Of a stretch of DNA of 64,000 bases, positions 13,081 through 25,933 are shown piece after piece. Each line of letters opens with the position of its first letter. Within the stretch, counting starts at the first letter, position 1. The stretch spans positions 29,636,001 through 29,700,000 of the forward strand of contig OZ316891.1 of NCBI GenBank assembly GCA_973895155.1, read 5' to 3'. Origin of the DNA: Marsupella aquatica. Lineage: Eukaryota; Marchantiophyta. Both the position numbers and the translations under genes were made by a program. A model generated the notes under the pieces. That model ran no database searches, was not told where the DNA came from, and was given only the letters and a program-made list of their open reading frames with translations.

Positions 13081-14222
13081 AGGAAGGAAAGGGTTTCCTG
13101 GTGGATGCAAGGGCCACGAGAATGGAGAAGGGATTTTTGGGGATGAATTTCACGTGCATGGTGGACTCCCTGCAGCGATATGAGCTCCCGTCTTCCCATG
13201 GCTGCCTCTTTCCACTGCTGTCGAAGATCTTGGGTTATGTCATCGTGGCCGGGGCCAGTATTGTGAAGCTTCCTCAGGTAACTTTCAAATGAATGTTTGA
13301 TTTCGTTTCACGGTGTCCTGATGAGGTCGGGTTTGTACGGGAAAATAGCCCCGATCACAATTCTCTTATCCTTTATTTCTCTGCGTGACTCGTCCAGATA
13401 GTTCTATGTTCAATGAGTTTTCATAATTAGGGTCGTATGGATAGAGGCATGGACTAGTGTGCAGCATCCTGCTAGTGAATTTGGTCATATATGCCAAAGT
13501 TCCATTTGATCGACTTCATTGCACGGCAGTGCATAGAAGGCAGAAGTTGGATTTATGACTACTACACCTCTAGGCTCTTCTTTGTAAGGTTCATGGAAAT
13601 TCTGAACATTGCTCTGCTCAATCTGAACTTGGTTGAGTGTATTCTCTACCTTCCTGTTGAATGAATCAGTCGGGGAATTCATCTCTTAGACCTCATGAAC
13701 AGGTTCTTGCTGTGAATCCTTAAGTACTGGATTCCATTCCCGGGATGGTTTTCTCAAGCTAAGATAATGTAATGTAATTTGGACAATCCAATTCTCTCCT
13801 TGATTTGGTTAGTCACTGTTTTTTCCTGTCATTTCAGATCATCCTCATCTTAAAGAATAAGAGTATCAAGGGCTTGAGTGTGTCATCGTTTGAGCTGGAG
13901 GTGGTGGGCTTCACAATTGCTCTGGCATATTGCTTATGGAAGCAGCTTCCTTTTTCTGCTTTTGGAGAGCTAGTTTTTCTGCTTTTACAAGGTAGGTTTC
14001 TTCTTTTTCATGTCTGTACTTTCTTCTTGGTTCGCCAAGTCTGTGGTACACCTACCAAGCCACTTGTTCCATTCCATCCAGTAATCTAGATATGAACATA
14101 GTAGATGTAGACATCCAGTATGAAGCACACCATTGTTGAATTGTGATAGTAGGTCAGACTACGTTGGGACACTGACCGTCGTTTATGTATGTTCCTCTGG
14201 GCATATTCTCCGTGCAGGAATT
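13081..14222 (+). pseudogene. Partial inverted copy of MPDU1 (exons 1-2 and 5 nt of exon 3)
   Basis: Exon 1 (13122-13277) and exon 2 (13838-13991) are open and splice sites are kept, with few amino-acid changes (for example Asp to Gly before the CLFPLLSK block). Homology stops 5 nt into exon 3 at 14222, so exons 3-8, including the second PQ loop, are missing. At the breakpoint a ~28-bp segment containing the exon 3 acceptor is repeated (CTCTGGGCATATTCTCCGTG, then CTCTGGGCATATTCTTCGTG). The copy lies directly upstream of MurJ on the same strand, so its old promoter could affect MurJ transcription; that is inference. Confidence 0.88.
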
Positions 14223-14386
14223 CTCTGGGCATATTCTTCGTGCAGTATCTTAGTGGACGTTGCCACCACTCCTAACAACCTGTACAAATGTGCAGCAGCT
14301 CTGCTTTTGTAAGAGCTTTTACAACATCCTCTTGCATAGATTTGATGGCTCACTAGCGGCCATTCTTCACTCGTCCTGAGGCAGAG

Positions 14387-17300
14387 TTGCCAACGATGTC
14401 TCTGAGTCCAATGTGGTCCGGTGGGACTTCTATGCTGTTCCCACTCCCTAGCAAGCAACGCAAAAGGTCGTTGACAAGGAAAGGAGGAATTCTTTATAGC
14501 CTTCAGGCTTTCAAAAGGGGTAGGGTCAGCAAAGTTGAATTGAGAAACTGTCCACAGCTTCAAGGCTTGGTTTTCTCCCTGAGGGCCTCTGCAGGACGTT
14601 TAACAACCGGTTCTTTCCGTAAGTCACGAATTTCCTCTCCGACCAGAATTGCGACGCTCCAGGTGCGCTGTTCACAGCACTCGGGAACAAATCCTGCTGC
14701 TGATGGTGACAACGGTGGTGACATCACGCCATATCCTCGAACTCGTGAGACTACATCATTCCTCTGGGTCTTTGAATGGAGATTTCATGTGCACCTCAGC
14801 ATAATATGTGACATTTTGATGAGGGCAGAGACTTCAACATTTTTTCCTCTCTAAATTCTGTTAAATTTCAGAGGCCACTTACTTTTATAGATCAAAATGA
14901 AAACAACACGTTGTGCAGTGTTGTGTAGAGTGCTTGGTGAGAGAGTGTGTTGGGGGGTAACAATTAAGTAATATGAGTGATTTTAGTGGGGATCATTTGA
15001 CACCCAGAGTTGAGGACACAAGACCATGTGATTCTATTCATCATTCATTTCTGGTTGGGATCTATGCAGGGGGGCTCCTCACAATTGCAGCATTGATTGG
15101 ATCAGCCACAGCTTTAAGCAAGATATTGGTAAGGCTGTTAGTTTTCTCTAATTCCAATCCTCTTGCATCTCTCAAAGAATTGTTGTCCCCATGTAGAAGG
15201 GGAACACTCCTGACTCCAGAATCCTTTTCGGATGCAATAACTCTAGGAGACATGCTTACTTGCTCTCGTTAAGATGCCTGTGACATATGTCGTCATTTCA
15301 TTGGAGGAGTTCTTCGGAAGGGGCAGGATCTTGCTGCCAACTTCAATTCAGATAGGATCATCAGAACTTCCCTTGAAATAAACTCGATTTTGTGTACTTT
15401 TTTCATCCAGGGGCTTGTTCGAGAGACAGTTTTAGCGGCAGTTTTTGGAGTAGGACCAGTCATCGATGCCTTCAGGTGCGTTTTCCAGCTCATGCTTTGC
15501 ATTCTACGCAGCCTGCATATATTGGCAAAGCCGAAAATGTGTGTAGTGGCTTACTGCAATTTGTTTATCGTTACAGAAATGTTGCAATATCACGACTGAG
15601 CAAATTTAAAGGAAATAAAGCATTATATGTGTCTACGTATGTGCAAGTCCACTGTTTTTTAAGTGCGATTTTCTAACATCTATGCAGAGATTCCAACGCT
15701 TGACAGCTGACAGTTTACTTCTTACGGTGATGCAGCTATTCATCTATAATTCCTGGGTTCTTCCTTACTCTGCTTGGTGGTACGTATGTCAATAAGGGTG
15801 TAGACACAGTTTAGCATACCCGTGGATGACATGACGTACGAGGATCTACAATTTAGACTCCACGTTTTATACTTTGAAGGCATTTCAAATATCCGGTCTT
15901 GTAATTAAGTTGTTCCTTTTGTCCATGCAGGGATTAATGGTCCCTTTCACACAGCAGTGGCTGCATCTTTAAGGTGGAAAGAGCTTCGTTTTGGCATTGG
16001 TTCCACCTGTACGCTAAAGTGGAAGCTGAAACGAGTCCTAATCTATTCACATTATTAGCCTTGTAGATACATATCAGTCTTGTGCCTCAATAAATTTAAT
16101 GTCCTTCAATAATAGAACTTTGAAACCTAGTCATTACCATGTCACGGATGTTACTATGCAATTATATGTCACTTCACCCTCTTTGATTCTTCCCCAGCAA
16201 GTCTAAAGAATATATTAACAAGCAAGATGATGTCTTCCATGGGTTGAATAATTGACGCAGTACCTTATCAGCTTTGAATGGCAATTTGGCTAACAGCGGC
16301 TGGCAGTGCTTTCTTATAGTTCTCCCCTGTTTTGTGTCTATTGCAGCAAGAGACCCAAGAAAGAGGGAAGGGCTTTGGTGCAAAGATTGGGAACCATTAC
16401 TGGCATGGTGAACTTGGTCTTCTGTCCTTGCAAATTCTTTTGATGTCCGAGTCAGACATTTTAATTCCACCAGCAAACTTTAAGCCCTGCAGGTTAAGCA
16501 TGGTTTGTAAACCTTTCTTAAAAATAAGAATAAAAAAAAACATACAGGATGGTTGTAGTAGGCAGTTCAAGAGGCTTTGGAACAACGCTATCTTCAGTAG
16601 TGAGATGGATACATTGTGCTTTCAGACAAAGTTGTTATCCAAGGATCCCTGGAGCGATACATATTCAATGCAGGCCGAAGGCTGTTTAGGATCTGAGAGT
16701 TATTTTTTGCTTTCTTTGATTGTTACGTCTGTTGATATCCAGGTTTTTGGAGCGATGAGCTTCGCAATCTTCTTCTTTTCTGCCCCCCTAGTCGATGCCA
16801 TTGCTCCTGGGTAATTTTATTCACAATTAAAATATTTAAGAAGGCCAGACGTTCCTTCTTTGATAAAATGAATCTTTGTCTGGCAACAAAAATCCGTTCC
16901 TTCTTTGATAAAATGAATCTTTGTCTGGCAACAAAAATCATGTTCCTTCTTTGATAAAATGAATCGTTGTCTGGCAACAAAAATCATGTTCCTTCTTTGA
17001 TAAAATGAATCGTTGTCTGGCAACACATATCATGGATGCAAGAAACATTCTGCTTACGGTATTGACGAAACAAGTGCTATTATGAGATACCGGAACAATA
17101 TATTTGCTGTCCTGGCTTCAAATTTCTATGAGATCTTGCACCTCGGTCTAACTGCTCTCTTCTCCTTTTTATCATTAGGTTGCTGATTCCAGGTTACCAA
17201 GAAGGACTTCTTACCAGAAAGTTGGCTATTATTCAGGTACATAGTTGAAGTTGATAATGCATCTCTGATTCCATCATACAGATGTTGCATATAAACATGC

Positions 17301-20300
17301 ACAAGCGACTTATCATCGAAGGCTCCTCCTTTTTGCTATTTTGAGAGTAAATATGCAGCGTCTTTATAGAAGCAGTGGCGCGTATTTCTGTTCATGTTGT
17401 GATGTGTGTGTACAGCTGAAAATCATGTCTCCTTGCACAATGCTGGCAGCCCTCATTGGAATCGGATTTGGGACTCTAAGGTGTGCACTTGACCAGGACC
17501 GTTTCTCATACATTTAATTATGGATTTTTGGAGTACAAGAAGTAGAGCTTGTCATGATACATGCAATTTTAAATTGTTGGGTTTCACATTGTGATCAAGA
17601 TTTGTGGCACCTCCTGAATGAGTCCTAGATGAGTATTTCAAGCCAGATCCGTCCGGGTAATTGTAACGTGCGAGCAAACAGTAAAATTTTTCCTCACACG
17701 AGCAAAAACAATTCCTGCATAACCCCTATTTTTCTACATGCAACTGCCTCGCTATCAACTACCTGGTTGGTAACATCCCTTTTGGGGACTCCCTTTTTGC
17801 TAGCGAGCTCGCTAGCCATCTGCAGCCTTTAAAAAAACACAAAAATGTAAAAGGCACCAAAAAGTAACTGAAATTTGGAACCATTATTGTCTCGCTATCA
17901 AAATCTCCTGTTTGCTTGCAACATAGAATACCTCGATCCGCTCGAGCAGGAGTTTTCACGGCATAACTGACGTGAATCTTGGTGATGAAACAGTACGGCT
18001 GGAGTATATAGTGTCCCGTCATTGAGCCCAGCATTATCCAGCATGAGTGTACTAATTGCGGTTGTTCTCTTCTCCAAAGCCTAGGTCTTTGTTTCTAGTC
18101 ATTTAGGTATTGGAAAGTGCCAGATTTCGCTTCTAGAGAAGTAAGACATTGGATAAAATAGAAATGAAGGCCCTCCAATCTTCCAGTCCAGATGATTGGC
18201 TAGCTAGCTGTTATCCATTTTTGAATCGGGTGGCTTTGTAGATTATTCTACCCTTGAATCCTTAGACGATGCAAACAGGATCTCCCGTATTTAAACTTTC
18301 ACAATATGGTTATTTTGTTAATTCAGTGTGCACAATTGCAGGTCTGCATTTACGTGTTAACCCCACAACAAATCAGACCTTCATCGCAAGATGCTGTTTC
18401 TGGTAAGTACACAGCCTGACATTGGATTCCTGTCAAGCCTGCCCACCTAATATTATTCGTTTTTATACTCAGATCTGACTTTACTCAAATTTTCGGCTTG
18501 AAATGCTTACAACGAGGCATTTAGAATCCAAGAGAAACTCTGTCGACCAGAATAGCAAAACACAACATGGACATGACTGATAATCTTCTTTTTGCAGCTG
18601 CTGTGCACCTAGCAGCAGGAGCGACTGCTGGAGCATTGGCCCAGTGGGGTCTTCAGGTATAGAAGTACTTTATGATCACATTCTTGACTACAGTGACCTC
18701 AGACCGATGTCTATTCGTTTGTGGAGATCGATCGCTCCAAACCTCTTTCTTATGTATCTTGTACAAGAGACTGTTAAATGAAGGCAAGACGTTCTGACAA
18801 GGCTTTGAAGCGGGAGATCTGGGTTGTTATTTTGGTCTGGTCATCTTGAGACTTTCATATGAATCGTCTAGAACACTTCTGCTCTTTGCGGACATCTAAT
18901 TGTTGACCTTTGACTGTATAATCATACTTAGGCACTCGCTCAGCACAGAGCAGGGTTCGGGCCATTGAAAGTTTCTGAGGGGAAGTTCAGAAATCCATTC
19001 ACGGATGAAGGTTTCCAAGAGGTACAGTGTCTCGCAGTCTTGCTCCCATGTTTGGTTTTTTGCTGAGTTAGTCCGTAGTCATCATCATTTTAAGAAAAGC
19101 TTCACATTGAAACTAGAGCGCCATATGAGCCTCTGAATGTCTAAGAGATGATCATTTCCGTGAACTAATCTGTGCTACCTGACTCAAATCACATGGCCGT
19201 CAGGGATTATGAGTTAAAATCTGCTCACAATTTGCAGATCAGGTTTTTGCAGTGTTAGTGCCGGCAGCCATTGCTTCAGGAATGCTTCAAATTGCAACGT
19301 ACACAGACCTCCATTTTGCTTCTTTCATCCCGGGTGCAGCTGCTGCTCTTGGCTGTGAGTCAAAGGCATCGAGAAGAAACATAATTTTGTGCATGAATAT
19401 TTTTCGGAAGCTATGGAATTTCTATTTAGACTCGTGTCCCTCCTGATTTTGATGAGGCCTTGTTTTATATAGCATGTTCCAGAAACAAAGAAGCGGAATT
19501 GGCAACATAGACTTCCTTCTTTTGCAACTTAGAGAAAATACAATTTTACTGTTCTCATTTTACATATGAATGTCTAGCTCATATATCGAGGGAAGCATAA
19601 ACTAGTAGAGAGGTATAGCATGTTACCAACATGGATTTGGTTGTCCGTGGTGGATACGTGCAGATGCAAACCTTCTTGCAATGGCACCGTTGGGCATTCT
19701 TTCGAGCTCGATCCTCGTTCCGCTCCTACCCATGTTCTCTCGCCTATCCAAGGTCTGGATAGCGAACCTTAGCTTCTTCTGCAGCATACAGGAATTCCGC
19801 TACTCGTTTTTGTAAATGCTGAAAAAGTTCGAAGAATGGCCAAGAAAAAAATAACAACTACCACACAGTGGGCCGTCGGAGCCAAACAGGACCTTGCAGA
19901 AATCTGTCAGGCACCCCCATTCCCCGGTTGTGAGAACCTTCAAGTTTTACCACTGCACTTATTATGATCTTCTATACTCTTTTTCAACCACGGAGAAACC
20001 AGTGGCAACAAGCGTGCGTGACAGTTTTGGTCATCATCTCTGGCTATATGAACTCCGGGTTCGTTAGTCTACTGAAAGAATTGATCTCAATCCTTTAAGT
20101 GGGGTTCATCGTGCTGAATTTGGTTCTGTATGCAGCCTTCCCATGAGCTGGAATTGCAGGAGCGAGTGAGACAAGGGCTTCTCCTATCACTGGTAGAGAT
20201 TATCATTCCTGCTTCGTTTAGGTAGCGCCAATGCTGGAACTGTTTTAATTGTGACTACTTGGGGCAGCAGGGTTCTTCTAAACTAAGCTGTTGCTGGCAG

Positions 20301-21649
20301 GTACTAACCTTTCTCATGACGGCACTTATGGTACCACTTGCCAGACCTATTGTACGAGTAGTGTTCCAACGCCGTGCCTTCGATGCTTCTGCTTCTGGAC
20401 TGGTTTCCTCCCTTCTAATCTGTTGTAAGTCAGCAACTTTGTGTACCCCTACTACTCCCCTTATCAACCGACGATAAAACTTATTGAAGCTCTTCTGCTC
20501 TATATGCTGTTCAAATCTCTTCTAATACACTAATTGGACTTTCATACAGACGTGTTTGGGTCTTCCTTTTACCTGGCCCGGGACCTTCTGGTTCGTGTGT
20601 TTTACGTTCTTGGTGATGGCCGAACTCCTTTTCGAATAAGCATGGCAGCCATCTTCATTAATGCTCTCCTTGATTGGGTATTCGTAAGATATGCTGGCTT
20701 TGGCGTGCAAGGACTGGTAAGCCTTCTCAATGTGTTTTCATTTTAAGTTTCCTAATTATTTTCGTATTTTATCCGTCAGTTCATATGAATGGTTTTCACT
20801 TGTAATTGAAACTCTAACTGCAGGTGATGCATTTGTTCCTTGTTCATTTGCGACTCGGTTAGAAGCTTTCGTATTGCTAAGTCAGTTGTGAATCAAGTGC
20901 AGGTTGTGGCCACATCGTTGGTGAACTTTGGCTCTGCACTATTGTTAATGGTAGTACTCTCAAGCAAATATCAAGGTATTCAAAAGCTCTCACAATTATC
21001 CGCAACTGCTTTTGAAATCCTTGTTGACAGAAAAGCTTTCCACCATTCTAATTCCAACTTCTTACGCTCGCTTGCATCCCAAAATGCAGGACTGCAGTTA
21101 CAACATTGGGTAAGACCACTACTGTTGCTTGGGTGCAGCGCCATTTTGGCAGGGATACTTACCAACTATTCATATTATCTTCTTTCTGTACGATTTTTCT
21201 CAGCTGTCATGCGGTCCGACACAAGGTCAGAAGCTCCAAGCTCTTTGGAACTCCTTAATTTTATACGATTTTCTCGGGAATGGAAGCTGTCATGTCAATG
21301 GGGAGACGACATATCATGAAAACAACTGCGGAACGCTGTTTTGGGTGCATTCATTTGCTTGTGCGTTTTCAAATGGATGTTGATCTGTCATTCCATTTTT
21401 ACAATCCCACAATTCAGCATTTTCTGCCAATCTATCTGTAGTACTGTTTCATCAGGTTCAAAATTGTTTCTGGTGCATAGTATTTGATCAGAAAAAGGGT
21501 TTCTGGGGGTGTGCAGATACTTGTGGGCTGCGGATTTATTGTCCATTTTCTTGGCAAGTCTAGCTGGAGCCATTGCGTACTTTATTCCACTTCTGCTCTT
21601 CCAAAACGAAACGAAGTCTGTCATAAGCCTGTTACAAACCAATATGTGA
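14387..21649 (+). CDS. MurJ: MurJ-type lipid II flippase, plastid peptidoglycan pathway
   Basis: Multi-exon plus-strand gene. Resolved exons: 15070-15128, 15411-15475, 15736-15779, 15931-15973, 16347-16407, 16743-16810, 17179-17236, 17416-17480, 17994-18060, 18342-18402, 18598-18656, 18932-19021, 19243-19354, 19664-19752, 20136-20192, 20301-20424, 20550-20716, 20903-20975, 21090-21187 and the last, 21517-21649. Family knowledge: MurJ moves lipid II across the inner membrane; plant forms are cyanobacterial in type and plastid-targeted. Seen: SKILGLVRETVLAAVFGVG then IDAF, keeping the equivalents of E. coli R24 and D39 while R18 is Lys; also IIPGFFLTLLGGINGPFH, YTDLHFASFIPGAAAALG, RVFYVLGDGRTPFRIS and many hydrophobic segments. 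Exon 1 (from 14387 or 14396) encodes a Ser/Arg-rich stretch like a transit peptide; its donor is unresolved. An exon from 21204 may precede the last but its donor is unclear. Confidence 0.87.
16851..17027. repeat. Intronic tandem repeat, 45-46 bp x 4 (MurJ)
   Basis: Four near-identical units start with GTTCCTTCTTTGATAAAATG at 16851, 16896, 16942 and 16988. The array lies in the intron after 16810. Some units read open on the minus strand, which is an effect of the repeat. Confidence 0.9.
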
Positions 21650-24600
21650 TACTCGGCGTTCAATTTCACTACGAATTAGTTCAAACAATCGGTCTCGGCT
21701 GCGAGAGATAATCTCTCTATTGACAATTAAAGCGCCACTGTCTATGGCAAAACCTGGATCCAACAGGTGAAGCCATTTTTACAACCTTTTTCCTGAAATT
21801 GTGAAGCATAGTCTTACCCTAGAGGAGAGGAATGTGAAAAAGGGAGAATTCTTGGACACAACTCCTTTTATATGGCCTGTGGTGGTTTAAGAGGCCTGTG
21901 GTGGTTTACGACTTGTCTAAAGATACAGTCGTCAAAGGTCAAGCTAGACTGACAAAGAGTGTTTTATATGATGAATTCTTTACCGAATGTGATCGAAGAT
22001 TGCATGTGGTTACTCTAGCCAACTTATGATCATATTTGCATCATATCAATTTGCTTATATTTGCCTTTGTAGTCCTTTTGTGCATAATTAACGTCTCATC
22101 TGGTGGACATTGAACAACTTGGCCTCACATTTGTATGTAAGCATCTGACACATTATGTGTTCATTGAAATGATTGACTTCTATTATTTGACTATTTATGG
22201 ACCCTTATTTTCCAAACTTTCCTAGCTCTATGTGCGGCCACATCAGCACTTCTTGTCTCAAACAGGGGCGTCTATATTTGCAGCTATGCACAAACAGGGA
22301 GTGTATGTCTGACTCGAGGACACCAAAAGCCTGGTAGACATTTTGCCATAGGTTTGCTCTACCGTAGTCACCAATAATACTTAAGAATGAATTTCTCAGT
22401 CAGTGACAATGACATGCTCCATGTTCCTTCCCAAACCCCCACCAATTAAACGTTTACATCTAAATTTAGGACATTGCTTTTTCCAATAAGTGTAAAACAC
22501 TGATTCACTTGCAGTTACTGCAAAGGCAGCTTTAAGTTTTAAAACTTTGCCTAAGATATTCACTTGCAGTTACTGCAAAAGGTAGTTTAGGTTTTATAAA
22601 TTTTGCCTAAGATATCCATGGACAATCATGGTTGCAGTTGGAATGACTTAGCAAAACCTGAGTGGTCAACTCCAGCAATTCACAAACAAAAGGGACAGGC
22701 AAACAAAGCTCTAGAAACTAAATCTAAGAGCTGCACCAAGGTCCTCTAAGTAGCCTTGATTCTGTAAGTAGCCTTGTTTCCTAAGTAGCTTTATTCTCAA
22801 AATGGAATCATCTATTATACCCACTAGGTTGATTATGGGTTCCTTGAATGTAAGTAGAGATGAGGAGAAGAGACAAAACAACCTTGCAGAAAACTTATTT
22901 CCCCCTATTTCCTGTTCATTGTTGCCCCCATATTTATTTTTTGTCTGCACCTTCACTTTTAGTTATGCCCTCACTGAGTACAGTCTAGAAGTTTCGGCGG
23001 GTCCATAAAGTAGCTTGCAATCAGGCTTTTCTAGTTAGATTGGCGAAACCTCAATCAAATTGATTCTGGGCAGATAGTTTCAAGGCTGCATTAATTTGAA
23101 ACAAGGACATGTGTTGACAAGTTGGCAGAGTAGAAGGACCAGCCCCGACGATCCACAGAGATCTACAATAGAAGAGTAGAATCAACTTGATTTATTTGGG
23201 AAGAGCATAATGCTGGTTATTGGAGACCACACAACTGAAAATTGAAGTCGCAATATTGGTTATTTAGAGCGAGCTGAATGAGTAGTGAAATGGGGAATGG
23301 GGCTTATATGTGTAGGTGTGGAATGAGTAGTGAGACAATATTGGTTATTTAGAGCTAGCTGAATTAGTAGTGAGACAAGGAATGGGGCTTTTACATGTGC
23401 AGGTGTGGTGACCACACAACTGAAAATTGAAGTCACAATATTGGTTATTACGGACCCCCATGAGAGGTCCCTTCCAAATTCCTTGCCACGAGGTTGTGCC
23501 ACATCAGCACAACCAGCCACAAACAGGAAATATCCTATTTTTGACAGTAACAAAAGCGCACATTCATGTTTGTGGCAAAAGCAACGTAATTTTTGGGGCG
23601 CCATGCCGTAAGTATTAAGCGCAAAAAAAACCAGAATACAAAGGAAGACATGTCATTTTTTCACTGTAATCATATTAGTTACCTTTTGAGTGTTATTAAC
23701 TTGTTTACTATGTAATTAGTTAGATAATTGTCTCTAAAATAACATAAGTAACGGCTCATACCTTATCCTCTCTCTTTCGATGAGAGAGACACCAATAGGA
23801 GATGATTGTGAATAGGGTATTGCCATTCTGTCACATTGCGTCAAAGAAACGCAAGAGCAATCTTCAGCTGAGTTTTGAGTTTGAGTTGTGAGGTGAATGG
23901 TGGATATCGTATGATTGTATAATTTGCACACACTTAAAGAACCGTTACCGACTCAGAAAATGCAACATCAGAAAATGCCCACCTCCCTTTCTCGATGAAG
24001 AGATGTCACAATCCCATCACCGTCACAAACTTAGCTGCTGCAAATTGATTTATTCAATTACGTCGCCATCGCTTGTCCACAATGTTTGCTTCTTGGCTTG
24101 AATTGTTCGAGTCCCCCCGTGCTTCAATTGAAGCTTGGGCTGAAGCTCACTGAACACAGGTTGACGCCAAATGCAGCCTCCATGGCAAAGAAACAATCGC
24201 TGGTCTCCCCCTCATAGTTTTCTTAAATTAAAAAACTACAAAACCTTCATGTGAAGTGATGGCTCATCCGTTTCGTGAGTTCTTCCCACCGAAACGACAA
24301 GCGCTCTTCCGCCAACAGCTGAGTGCTGTCCTCCAGTGTCTTGTGGCCGTAATGCTCAACGTAATTCACAAACGATCAATCAGGAATGGTAGAAACACAA
24401 TTTCTCCAATGTGTAAGCGAAAACCATAAAAAACTCAATTCCTCCACATTCAACTTTTTCGTTTAATAAACCATCTCAACCAGATCAATCTCCTCTATCT
24501 TTTGAGCGTTCTCTTTTGTATGAACACACACCAAGAGCACCGGGAGACTCGAAATCATCGATAACTGCTTTGCTGAAAATTGATTTCTCTTCATCACACT

Positions 24601-25933
24601 CCTTGGATGAACGTGGAGGTAAACGAATTAATTTAGGGCGAGCTGAATGAGTAGTTGGTTGTTTAGAGCAAGCTGAATGAGTAGTTGGTTAATTAGAATG
24701 AGCTGAATGAGTTGTGGGACGGGGAATGGGGCTTTTATATGTGTAGGTGGGGAATGAGTAATGAAGACAATATTGGTTATTTAGAGCTAGCTGAGTGATG
24801 GTCGTGAGACAGGGAATGAGGCTGTTACATGTGCAGGTGTGTTGACACAGGGAATGGGGCTTTTATATGTGTAGGTGTGGAATGAGTAGGAGCTAGTGAG
24901 ACAGGGAATGGGGCTTTTATATGTGTAGTGTGGAATGAGTAGGAGATAATATTGGTTATTTAGAGCGGGCTGAGTTAGTAGTGAGACAGTGAGCCAGGGA
25001 ATGGGGCTTTTATATGTGCACGTGTGATTTAATTAGAACATGGGAGAAAGGGAATGGGCTTTTATATGGGCAGGAGTATTTTATGTGGCATTGCTCCCGT
25101 TCTGGATCAGTCACGGCAATTCTGCCGGGTCTTAGCTTGAAGGTGCCAAAGGTATGAGCTGGCAGTCCTGGGTACTAATGAGTACGATTGGGGACGACAG
25201 CTTGAGTCCTAATCTTGCCTTGAAGTAGCCAGTGAGAGGATATCAGACTTTGAAAACGCTGTCGAACAACACATGGGGAAGGTAGTGGTGACTGGAGAAT
25301 CTTAAGTAATACAGTTTCCTCTAAGAATCTTTGAAAACTCTTTGGGACATTATATCGAGACGGTGGTGTTGACGGGAGAATCTTCATTGATACAGTTTGT
25401 GGTGAGTTTGTGAGACAACCGGCAACAGCTGCGAGCAATACAGATGGCGAAGAGAGTAACTACTCATTTCAGGAAAAAACTTTACTCATTGCTTGCTGCC
25501 TTCCCGTAGCCTTGTGGCCTTACACTCAGTAGTCCTGGACTGATGAAATCCGAAATCAGATTGTTTAATCTTGTGAAACTGCTAAACGACGTCCCCACTT
25601 TTCACGACCTTCCCCGCCGTACAGGAAAAAGGTGAACAATTCTAACTGGATCAGCTATGAAGAGTTGCTATGATAGCACTGGAACTCAGGTGTACAGGGA
25701 GGCAACCACCTGACGGATAGGTAATCCAGATGCTGGGAGAAATTCGAAGATGAGTATGCCAATAGACTTAGAATGTACCTGCATGGGAACACAACATCTA
25801 GAAATTCAGATAAAGCCCTGTCACTTACCCGACGACAAAGGAAGACGCGTTCTGCGATAAACTGCGACAGATTAGCTGTTTTCCGAACTTTCTAATGCAA
25901 ATGCTGTGAGAGGAAAGATTAACGACGACATAC
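21650..25933. other. Intergenic region between MurJ and PRP19 (convergent 3' ends)
   Basis: No conserved protein found. Contains 3' UTRs of both genes, a ~62-bp duplication (22505-22615, TTCACTTGCAGTTACTGCAA unit), short repeats of a TAAGTAGC motif near 22745-22795, and the dispersed minisatellite listed separately. 25080-25930 is unremarkable. Confidence 0.55.
23214..25075. repeat. Dispersed minisatellite clusters (GGTTATTTAGAGC / GGAATGGGGCTTTTA)
   Basis: Two clusters, 23214-23450 and 24625-25075, repeat the motifs GGTTATTTAGAGCNAGCTGA, GAATGAGTAGTGAGACA and GGAATGGGGCTTTTATATGT in variable order and spacing. In the first, a ~185-bp block containing CCACACAACTGAAAATTGAAG occurs twice. The ~1.1 kb between clusters lacks the motif. 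A related GGGGCAGGTGTGGTTTAACT stretch occurs near 54790. Confidence 0.75.

Noticed and set aside
16408-16440. Continuation of MurJ exon after GGCATG (VNLVF...)
   Set aside because: Using the GTGAAC donor restores the conserved sequence and phase with the next exon.
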